A DNA stretch of 28,118 bases from an uncultured Clostridia bacterium (GTDB lineage: Bacteria > Bacillota > Clostridia > Oscillospirales > Acutalibacteraceae): assembly GCA_937888485.1 (NCBI GenBank), contig CALAQQ010000037.1:1-28118 (forward strand), in the 5' to 3' direction. The notes beneath the pieces were generated by a model. It had not been told where the DNA came from, made no database searches, and saw only the letters and a program-made list of their open reading frames with translations. Positions within the stretch are counted from its first letter, which is position 1. Every line of letters begins with the position of its first letter. Positions 22,708-28,118 of this stretch are shown here, one piece after another. The translations under genes were made by a program, and so were the position numbers.

Positions 22708-24996
22708 ATGGCAAACGGAACACTTTTATGGTATAACGCTCCTGCTAAAGCATGGACTCAGGCGCTTCCTATCGGCAACGGTACTCTCGGTGCAATGATT
22801 TACGGCACCGTTGACAAGGAAGTTCTTGCTCTTAACCACGATGAGCTTTGGACAGGAAAGCCCAAAAACACAATTAAAGAAGGCGCTCCCGAAGCTTTCA
22901 AAAAAGCACAGAAGCTTGCCCTTGACGGAAAACTTCACGAAGCACAGGAAGAAATTGAAACAAATTTCCAGAGCACATGGAGTCAGGCATATATGCCCCT
23001 CGGCAACCTTGAAATAGAATTTGGAAAATGCACAAGAGCAAAAGATTACAAACGCGCTCTTAACCTTGAAAATGCAATTTCAACCGTAAGCTACACAAAA
23101 TCGGGCATTAAACACGAAAGAGAATATTTTGCATCATATCCTTCAAAAGTAATTTGTGCAAAATACACTTTCAGCGATAAAATCAGCTTCTCCTTCGGTC
23201 TTGTTTCAAAACTCAAGAGCAACAGCTTTGTTGACGGAAACATGATTATTCTTGACGGTGAATGCCACGGTGAAAACAACGTTGGCGGTGAATCAAGCAA
23301 CAAGTATTATTATGATGAATCAGAAATGAGAGGTATCCGTTTCAGATCTGCAGTTAAAATTATAACCGACGGTACAACAAAGGCTGTTGAAAACCGTCTT
23401 TCCGTAACAGATGCAACATACGCTGTTTTCTTCTTCACAACCGAAACAAGCTTCAACGGTTTTGATAAACATCCGTATCTTGAAGGCAAAGAATACATCA
23501 AGCCTTGCATGGACAGAATCAATGCGGTCAACGATTATGACGCTGAAAAGAAGACTCACATTGCCGACTACAAGGAGCTTTATGACAGAGTAACACTCGA
23601 CCTTGGTGACGGCAAAGATGATGTTCCTACCAACAAACGCCTTGTTCATTTCAAGAGAGATAAGAGTGACATGTCACTCATTACTCTTGTTTATAACTAT
23701 GGCAGATATCTTGCAATTTCATGCTCAAGAGAAGGCTCACAGGCTTCAACTCTTCAGGGTATCTGGAATGACAGACTCACTCCTCCCTGGCATTCAAACT
23801 ATACCGTTAATATCAACACTGAAATGAACTACTGGCCAGTTCTCATGTGCCGTATGCCCGAGGTAAATCTCCCTCTTATCGAGATGGTCAAGGAACTCAG
23901 CATAAGCGGTGAAAAAGCCGCTATGGGTCAGTACGGTGCAAAGGGCTGGACCTCACATCATAACGTTGATATCTGGAGACTTGCAACTCCCGTTGCAGGT
24001 AACGCTTGCTGGGCATTCTGGCACGGCTCATCGGGTTGGCTCTGCGAACATCTTTTTGACCACTACGAATACACAAATGATGTTGATTATCTCAGAAACA
24101 CTGCATATCCCGTTATGAAAAAAGCGGCTGAATTCTATCTCGACATCATGACCGAATATGAAGGAAAGCTTGTTCTTGCGCCCGGCACATCCCCCGAAAA
24201 CGGCTTTGTTTACGAAAAAGAAACATGCAACGTAGGCAGATATTCGACAATGTCAATGTCCATTGCAAAAGAGCTTTTCCTTAACTGCATAAAGAGCTGC
24301 GATATTCTCGGAATCGATTCCGGATTTGCTGCAGAACTTAAGGATACAGTTGCCAAAATGGCAGATTTCAAAATCGGCAGCGACGGACAGCTTCTTGAAT
24401 ATGATGACGATTATCCCGAATCAGAACCTCACCACAGACATGTTTCGCATCTCTATGCGCTTCATCCTGCACGTCTTATCACCGTTGATGAAACTCCCGA
24501 CCTCGCAAAGGCTTGCCGCAGAACTCTTGAACGCAGAGGCGATAACGGCACAGGCTGGAGTCTCGGCTGGAAAATCAATTTCTGGGCAAGACTTATGGAC
24601 GGCGACCATGCTCTCAAACTCATCGAGTTGCAGCTTCGTCCCGTTAAAAGTATCGGTGTAAATTATACAAAAGGCGGCGGCACATACGAAAATCTTTTCG
24701 ATGCTCATCCCCCCTTCCAGATTGACGGCAACTTCGGTTTCGTAAGCGGTATCACCGAAATGCTCATGCAGAGCTATAACGGAAAGATTTATATTCTTCC
24801 CGCACTTCCCTCAAAGTGGAAAAACGGTAAAGTAACAGGTCTTCTTGCAAAGGGCGGAGTTATTGTTGATATCGAATGGAAAAACGGCAAGCTCGTCAGC
24901 TACAGCCTTGAAGGCAAGGGTAAATTCAATGTTATCGTTAACGGCAAGGCAACCGAAGCTGAACTTGACGGCAAAAAGGTAAGCTTCAATGCGTGA
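22708..24996 (+). CDS. GH95 alpha-L-fucosidase
   Basis: A 762-residue inverting family 95 glycosidase expected to release alpha-1,2-linked L-fucose (some members release L-galactose) from glycans such as mucin O-glycans, milk oligosaccharides or plant xyloglucan. The N-terminal beta domain starts LLWYNAPAKAWTQALPIGNG with LNHDELWTGKP, hallmark GH95 segments. The (alpha/alpha)6 barrel (about 290-660) contains NINTEMNYWP, with the Asn pair near 368-370 that activates water; PGTSPENGF with probable catalytic acid E497; and PFQIDGNFG with D673. A C-terminal beta domain follows. There is no signal peptide, so it is probably intracellular and acts on imported oligosaccharides. ATG 22708 follows AAAGGAG. 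It overlaps the next gene by 8 bases. Confidence 0.94.
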   Translation: MANGTLLWYNAPAKAWTQALPIGNGTLGAMIYGTVDKEVLALNHDELWTGKPKNTIKEGAPEAFKKAQKLALDGKLHEAQEEIETNFQSTWSQAYMPLGNLEIEFGKCTRAKDYKRALNLENAISTVSYTKSGIKHEREYFASYPSKVICAKYTFSDKISFSFGLVSKLKSNSFVDGNMIILDGECHGENNVGGESSNKYYYDESEMRGIRFRSAVKIITDGTTKAVENRLSVTDATYAVFFFTTETSFNGFDKHPYLEGKEYIKPCMDRINAVNDYDAEKKTHIADYKELYDRVTLDLGDGKDDVPTNKRLVHFKRDKSDMSLITLVYNYGRYLAISCSREGSQASTLQGIWNDRLTPPWHSNYTVNINTEMNYWPVLMCRMPEVNLPLIEMVKELSISGEKAAMGQYGAKGWTSHHNVDIWRLATPVAGNACWAFWHGSSGWLCEHLFDHYEYTNDVDYLRNTAYPVMKKAAEFYLDIMTEYEGKLVLAPGTSPENGFVYEKETCNVGRYSTMSMSIAKELFLNCIKSCDILGIDSGFAAELKDTVAKMADFKIGSDGQLLEYDDDYPESEPHHRHVSHLYALHPARLITVDETPDLAKACRRTLERRGDNGTGWSLGWKINFWARLMDGDHALKLIELQLRPVKSIGVNYTKGGGTYENLFDAHPPFQIDGNFGFVSGITEMLMQSYNGKIYILPALPSKWKNGKVTGLLAKGGVIVDIEWKNGKLVSYSLEGKGKFNVIVNGKATEAELDGKKVSFNA

Positions 24997-25582
24997 GTTT
25001 GACCTTTACGATTTCGATAAAACAGTCTATCCGCAGGATTCGGAAACGGTTTTCCTTTTCTACTGCATGCTCCGCAGACCGTATCTCTTAATCCTCGCGC
25101 CGTATCTTCTGTTCAATCTCATCCTTTTCTTCCTCGGCTTCGGCGATAAATATAAAGGAAGATGCTTCGCTTTTCTCCGTTTTATCGACGGTGAAAAAAT
25201 GGCAGTTCGGTTCTGGAAAAATCAGAAGAAAAGGATTTATCCGATTTTCAATCCCGAAAACAGAGAAAGACCGATTGTTGTCTGCTCTGCATCCCCCGAA
25301 TTTTTCCTCAGACCTATCTGCGACGAATATAAGGTTGACGTTATGATTGCAACAAGGATGAATCCGAAAACGGGCGAAATCATCGGTTTCAACTGCAAGG
25401 ATAAACAAAAGCCGTTAAGACTTGCCGAAAAGCTTCCCGATGCAAAATATATCAACGTTTATTCGGATTCGCTCAAAAATGATATCCATATTTTTGAGCT
25501 GGGAGAAAGATGCTTCCATGCCGAAAAAGGCGTTCTTACTGAAATGAGCATCGAAGAAATAAGAAATAAAGTTAATAAATAA
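24989..25582 (+). CDS. HAD-IB family phosphatase-like protein
   Basis: A 197-residue haloacid-dehalogenase superfamily protein. Motif I is DLYDFDKT (D8, D10), motif II is VVCSASPEF, the motif III lysine lies in KDKQKPLR, and motif IV is YSDSLKNDI. It should be a small-molecule phosphatase of the SerB-like IB group. A hydrophobic stretch at about 29-50 (RRPYLLILAPYLLFNLILFF) falls in the cap region and may contact the membrane, as in some lipid-phosphate HAD proteins. The start ATG 24989 lies inside the GH95 gene (8-base overlap), so translation is coupled. It is followed by a terminator. The substrate is unknown; a link to fucose metabolism rests only on the operon. Confidence 0.85.
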   Translation: MREFDLYDFDKTVYPQDSETVFLFYCMLRRPYLLILAPYLLFNLILFFLGFGDKYKGRCFAFLRFIDGEKMAVRFWKNQKKRIYPIFNPENRERPIVVCSASPEFFLRPICDEYKVDVMIATRMNPKTGEIIGFNCKDKQKPLRLAEKLPDAKYINVYSDSLKNDIHIFELGERCFHAEKGVLTEMSIEEIRNKVNK

Positions 25583-25584
25583 TT

Positions 25585-25619
25585 AAAAGTGTGTCGATTG
25601 ATTTCGGCACACTTTTTTA
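25585..25619 (+). terminator. Terminator of GH95-HAD operon
   Basis: A 10-bp stem with one G-T pair (25588-25597 with 25604-25613) is followed by TTTTTT, three bases after the HAD stop. Confidence 0.82.
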
Positions 25620-25721
25620 CGTTCATAAAAATTTCAGACATTTTTAAACTTAACGAAAAATCCAGTAAATATTTTCATGATAAAATCACCATGCCGTGAA
25701 ATAATATCCACGGTGATAGAA

Positions 25722-25893
25722 ATGTTTTATGTATTATTAGGTGCCGTATTATCTTATCTCATCGGCAGTATCAGCTCTGCAATTATCGTTTCAAAAGTGT
25801 TTTACGGAAAGGATATCCGAAAATCAGGAAGCGGCAATGCAGGCGCAACAAACACACTGCGCACATTCGGTAAAAAAGCAGGACTTACCGTAT
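25722..25893 (+). pseudogene. plsY: PlsY 5' fragment
   Basis: The first ~57 residues of the glycerol-3-phosphate acyltransferase that uses acyl-phosphate to start phospholipid synthesis. MFYVLLGAVLSYLIGSISSAIIV is its first membrane helix, followed by the signature SGSGNAGATNTLRTFGKKAGL. A full PlsY is about 200 residues with five or more helices; everything after the first conserved loop is missing. Codon use matches the upstream genes, so this piece probably belongs to the same genome as the rest of the window. Confidence 0.85.
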
Positions 25894-26993
25894 CTGCTCA
25901 ACTAGAAGGTGAAATGGCTGCAATGGGACTTGGTAAAATTTATACTTTTGGACCAACATTTAGAGCAGAAAATTCTAATACTAAAACACATGCTAGTGAA
26001 TTTTGGATGATTGAACCTGAAATTGCTTTTTGTGATCTAGAAGAAGATATGAATGTAATGGAAGAAATGCTTAAATATGTCGTTGAATATATATTAAAAA
26101 ATTGTCATGAAGAGCTAGTTTTTCTAGATAGTTTTGTAGAAAAAGGATTAATAGATAAACTAGAAAAATTAGTATCTTCAAAAGCAATAAGACTCACACA
26201 TGAAGACGCAATTAAATGTTTAATTGAGTCTCGAAAAAAATTTGAATTTGAACCCAAAAACGATGCTTTAGTTAATGATGAAATGACAAGAGAAGAATTT
26301 GCATCGTACATTGAGGATTTTTATAATATAAATCCTGATGTTGTTTATCCTCACTCATTCAGGCACCGTTTTGCAAAAAGCTTTCTTGACTCGCAGGGGG
26401 CTGTCTATGCCTTCTGGGGCGGTGCAGAGTGCTGCACACGAAAAATGCTCTGCGTGCTTCCCTTTGAAATGGAAGCTGAGTTTCCCGTGTACCCCGTTAC
26501 AATAACTTTCAGAAAAGCCTACACTCTCACCCACAGGGATTTTCTCGGTTCGTTCATGGCTCTTCAGATAGGCCGTGAGCAGATCGGTGATATTCTCATG
26601 GGGGAGGGTTATGCTATTGTTTTCTGCACACTGACAGCTCATGATATGATAACTGCTGACATCTCCAAAATCGGCAGGGTGGGCGTTGATATTTCAGACG
26701 GAATCAACGCACCTCTTCCCGAAGCGGTGTTTGAAGAAACAGCGGTTGTTGTGGCATCTCTGCGTTCCGACTGCGTTGTAAGCGCACTTTCGGGACTGAG
26801 CAGGGAGAAGTCTGCCGATTTTATAAGGGCAGGCAATCTGACGCTTAATTACGAGAGCTGCGGCACGGTCAGCAAGCTTCTGGCACAGGGTGATATTATT
26901 TCTCTCAGAGGCTACGGCAAATTCGTGCTTTGCGACGAGGGCGTGCAGACTAAAAAAGGAAAACTGAGGATTACTCTTAAAAAATATATCTGA
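25722..26993 (+). CDS. Mosaic open frame: PlsY, AsnRS, recombinase, YlmH pieces
   Basis: One uninterrupted frame of 423 residues from ATG 25722 (GGTGAT 6 bases upstream) to the stop at 26991-26993. It reads through four unrelated protein pieces, each in its native frame: the first ~57 residues of PlsY, ~122 residues of the asparaginyl-tRNA synthetase core, ~43 residues ending in a tyrosine-recombinase box, and the last ~200 residues of YlmH. No family has this arrangement. Base composition switches sharply at the joints: the AsnRS part uses AT-rich codons, while the YlmH part is much more GC-rich. A working product is very unlikely. Either the assembly is chimeric or the locus is scrambled; the pieces are listed separately. 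Confidence 0.6.
   Translation: MFYVLLGAVLSYLIGSISSAIIVSKVFYGKDIRKSGSGNAGATNTLRTFGKKAGLTVSAQLEGEMAAMGLGKIYTFGPTFRAENSNTKTHASEFWMIEPEIAFCDLEEDMNVMEEMLKYVVEYILKNCHEELVFLDSFVEKGLIDKLEKLVSSKAIRLTHEDAIKCLIESRKKFEFEPKNDALVNDEMTREEFASYIEDFYNINPDVVYPHSFRHRFAKSFLDSQGAVYAFWGGAECCTRKMLCVLPFEMEAEFPVYPVTITFRKAYTLTHRDFLGSFMALQIGREQIGDILMGEGYAIVFCTLTAHDMITADISKIGRVGVDISDGINAPLPEAVFEETAVVVASLRSDCVVSALSGLSREKSADFIRAGNLTLNYESCGTVSKLLAQGDIISLRGYGKFVLCDEGVQTKKGKLRITLKKYI
25884..26258 (+). pseudogene. asnS: Asparaginyl-tRNA synthetase internal fragment
   Basis: About 122 residues of the class II catalytic core of AsnRS, beginning at LTVS-QLEGEMAAMGLGK. Class II motif 2 is FRAENSNTKTHASEFWMIEPE, and the piece ends HEDAIKCLIESRKKFEFEPK. 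The tRNA-binding N-terminus and the motif 3 C-terminus are absent. Codons such as CTA, TTA, AGA and GAA dominate and the DNA is clearly more AT-rich than the preceding genes, pointing to a different source genome. The left joint falls in a stretch where both PlsY and AsnRS would read Leu-Thr-Val, so short shared sequence may have caused the join. Confidence 0.85.
26259..26389 (+). pseudogene. Tyrosine recombinase fragment
   Basis: About 43 residues. INPDVVYPHSFRHRFAKSFL matches the box II (H-x-x-R) region of clostridial tyrosine recombinases. The catalytic His and Arg are visible in HSFRHRFAK, but box I Arg and the C-terminal Tyr are missing. The part before it (NDALVNDEMTREEFASYIEDFY) I cannot assign. 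The right joint lies near 26390, where sequence becomes YlmH-like. It is a remnant and cannot recombine DNA. Confidence 0.55.
26390..26993 (+). pseudogene. ylmH: YlmH C-terminal part, S4 RNA-binding protein
   Basis: About 200 residues of YlmH, a ribosome-associated S4-domain protein that lies between the cell-division genes sepF/ylmG and divIVA in Firmicutes. Recognisable segments are FWGGAECCTRKMLCVLPFE, LTHRDFLGSFMALQIGREQIGDI and SKIGRVGVDI, with the S4 domain in the last 70 residues (GLSREKSADFIRAGNLTLN, then DIISLRGYGKFVL). Roughly the first 50-60 residues are replaced by the recombinase fragment. Codon use is much more GC-rich than the AsnRS piece. The stop is 44 bases before divIVA, the normal order, so 26390 to about 27180 is probably one real locus. 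Confidence 0.8.
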
Positions 26994-27037
26994 TAATTTA
27001 TCCGATTCTGTTCGGAACTGAGAAAGGAAGGACAAAA

Positions 27038-27253
27038 ATGGACGCTAGCACTATTGGCAGCAAGAGCTTCACTGAAGCTATGCGAGGCTATAAGAAGGAA
27101 GAGGTTGACGAATTCCTTGATGATGTTTCCCAGGAATTTGCTAAGCTGAAGAGCATCAACAGCGAGCTTGAAAAGAAGCTTGCAGAAAAAAGAGCAAAAG
27201 ATACTGCAACAGTTCTTGAAAAAAATAAAGCGATAGAAGAAAAGTATAATTAA
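27038..27253 (+). CDS. divIVA: DivIVA, truncated with foreign tail
   Basis: A 71-residue protein whose first ~50 residues are the membrane-curvature-sensing N-terminal domain of DivIVA: SKSFTEAMRGYKKEEVDEFLDDVSQEFAKL, then the start of the coiled coil. DivIVA is normally 150-250 residues and localises at cell poles and septa. From about residue 52 (near 27190) the sequence becomes AT-rich and ends within 20 residues (AKDTATVLEKNKAIEEKYN). I cannot match that tail to DivIVA. ATG 27038 follows AAGGAAGG. It most likely represents a cut-off gene at another joint, though a short DivIVA-like protein is possible. Confidence 0.7.
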   Translation: MDASTIGSKSFTEAMRGYKKEEVDEFLDDVSQEFAKLKSINSELEKKLAEKRAKDTATVLEKNKAIEEKYN

Positions 27254-27317
27254 ATTTTAAAATAATATTATAAATTTACCAATCGTTAAAGTTACTTAAT
27301 ATAATAAAAATCAACAA

Positions 27318-27602
27318 TTAAGAAATTATAAAATTATCAGAATAAGTTTCGGTTTCGTAAACTCCGTCTTCGTACTCTACGCCTACCTTGCGGAATCCTA
27401 CGGTTAAATAATATTCCCCTGCAGATAGCGTTGTTTTATCTAAAACGAAGGTTTCGGTTTCGTAAACGCTAGGACAACTAGCACCTATACTAACTAAATT
27501 TTTTCTATAATAAATTGTATAAAACTCACCTATGGTAGAGCGTAAAGTTATTTTACCATTTTCGTAATAAGTGTTTAATAAATTAGAATAAATTTGCTGC
27601 AT
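27318..27602 (-). CDS. Unrecognised protein with repeated VYETET motif
   Basis: A 94-residue frame, very AT-rich apart from two short stretches. It contains an internal repeat: VYETETFVLDKTTL and VYETETYSDNFIIS, encoded by matching DNA around 27347-27361 and 27451-27464. The strand-like pattern (GEYYLTVGFRKVGVEYEDG) suggests a beta-rich domain, as found in phage structural or surface proteins, but I do not recognise it. No ribosome binding site precedes ATG 27602, and the facing gerA-like start is only 17 bases away. The frame may be the remnant of a longer gene cut at a joint. The gap 27254-27317 is AT-rich and shows nothing. Confidence 0.4.
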   Translation of the reverse strand: MQQIYSNLLNTYYENGKITLRSTIGEFYTIYYRKNLVSIGASCPSVYETETFVLDKTTLSAGEYYLTVGFRKVGVEYEDGVYETETYSDNFIIS

Positions 27603-27619
27603 TAACTCAAACTAAAAGT

Positions 27620-28118
27620 ATGAAAGTTGATGCAGTTAAAACCGAACAAAAAATAAAAGAGAAACTGCACGATAGTAGTGATTTTAAATCACGAACCGTG
27701 CAGTTTTTTGGCGTGGACATAACAATTTGTTACATTGCAGACATAACGGACAACGACCTTTTAAACGACACTTTAATCAACCCCATAATTGAAACCACAG
27801 AAATGCAGAATAAAGATGTGGTGGAAGAATTAAAAAACAGTGTGCTTTCAAATCAAGAAGTTAGTGAAGTTAAAGACATGCAAACGGCAATTGATAAACT
27901 TCTTGCAGGCAACACGCTTGTGTTAGTTGATGGGGCGGATGCAATTATTGCATGCGACATGGAAAAAATTACAGTCCGTGCAGTGCAAGAGCCACCGACC
28001 AATGTAGTTATTAAAGGTCCAAGGGAAGGGTTTACAGAAAGTTTAAAATTTAATTTGGCGCTTATAAGAAAAAGGGTTAGAAGTGAAGATTTAGTTGTTA
28101 AAACCTTGGAAATTGGCA
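27620..28118 (+). CDS. GerA-type spore germination protein, 3' end beyond window
   Basis: A frame of 166 codons runs off the window end. It matches the N-terminal cytoplasmic domain of GerA/GerKA/SpoVAF-family proteins, the A subunit of germinant receptors in the spore inner membrane. The segment LVDGADAIIACDMEK, then VRAVQEPPTNVVIKGPREGF and ESLKFNLALIRKRVRS, is a strong family signature. The membrane domain would follow outside the window. ATG 27620 has no convincing ribosome binding site, and the frame is open further upstream, so the true start may be lost at a joint near 27600. Codon use is AT-rich and unlike the genes before 25.9 kb. Confidence 0.82.
   Translation, partial: MKVDAVKTEQKIKEKLHDSSDFKSRTVQFFGVDITICYIADITDNDLLNDTLINPIIETTEMQNKDVVEELKNSVLSNQEVSEVKDMQTAIDKLLAGNTLVLVDGADAIIACDMEKITVRAVQEPPTNVVIKGPREGFTESLKFNLALIRKRVRSEDLVVKTLEIG

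Noticed and set aside
25677..25722. Earlier start for the mosaic frame at 25677
   Set aside because: The added residues do not belong to PlsY, and the proper binding site (GGTGAT) stands before ATG 25722.
25722..26993. A new four-domain fusion enzyme
   Set aside because: Each piece is cut inside its own fold (PlsY after one helix, AsnRS without motif 3, recombinase without Tyr), and base composition changes at every joint, so a functional fusion is not credible without further evidence.
1..28118. CRISPR array, rRNA genes, insertion sequence or origin
   Set aside because: No regularly spaced repeats, rRNA sequence, transposase with terminal repeats or DnaA-box cluster was seen.

Overview
The window reads as chromosomal DNA of a low-to-mid GC, spore-forming Clostridia bacterium, probably a gut Oscillospirales/Ruminococcaceae-type lineage. 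That placement is an inference from gene content, from strong Shine-Dalgarno and sigma-A type sites, and from the IspH-ribosomal protein S1 fusion, YlmC/YmxH, GerA, DivIVA and YlmH proteins. No CRISPR array, rRNA or complete mobile element was seen.

Layout. Positions 1-591 hold the 5' part of an unrecognised minus-strand gene, preceded by tRNA-Lys(UUU) with its own promoter and terminator. Positions 1020-3791 are a two-gene myo-inositol catabolism operon (iolD-iolE) with promoter and terminator. Positions 3841-6000 hold a YmxH-type sporulation protein, a 43-codon gene with a strong promoter and a perfect dyad upstream, and a secreted family I.5-like lipase. Positions 6088-8948 hold an iron-type alcohol dehydrogenase divergent from an intracellular GH5 endoglycoceramidase-like hydrolase. 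RadC, an RluC/RluD-like pseudouridine synthase and a membrane-anchored parvulin-like protein follow. From 12646 to 22540 everything lies on the minus strand: MurR/RpiR regulator, BaiN/HI0933-type flavoprotein, cmk, plsC and ispH-S1 in one overlapping cluster, then a hairpin terminator, then an EamA transporter, a subtilisin-like protease and a GH13 glucosidase. Divergent from the regulator is a GH95 alpha-L-fucosidase overlapping a HAD-IB phosphatase-like gene.

The last 2.4 kb (about 25.7-28.1 kb) is different. Pieces of plsY, asnS, a tyrosine recombinase, ylmH, divIVA, an unknown AT-rich gene and a gerA-type gene are butted together, with abrupt changes of base composition. The first four pieces share one open reading frame. 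This looks most like a chimeric contig end, although a real rearrangement cannot be excluded from sequence alone.

How the genes work together. The accessory genes point to foraging on host or dietary glycans, lipids and polyols: fucosidase, GH5 glycolipid-type hydrolase, alpha-1,6-glucosidase, lipase and inositol catabolism. The MurR/RpiR gene has a 21-bp dyad centred on its own -10 box, and its transcript appears to run into essential genes for lipid, nucleotide, isoprenoid and ribosome functions. The most useful points to check are that control arrangement, a possible internal translation start for S1 inside the IspH-S1 fusion, the small dyad-controlled gene near 4.4 kb, and the mosaic end.
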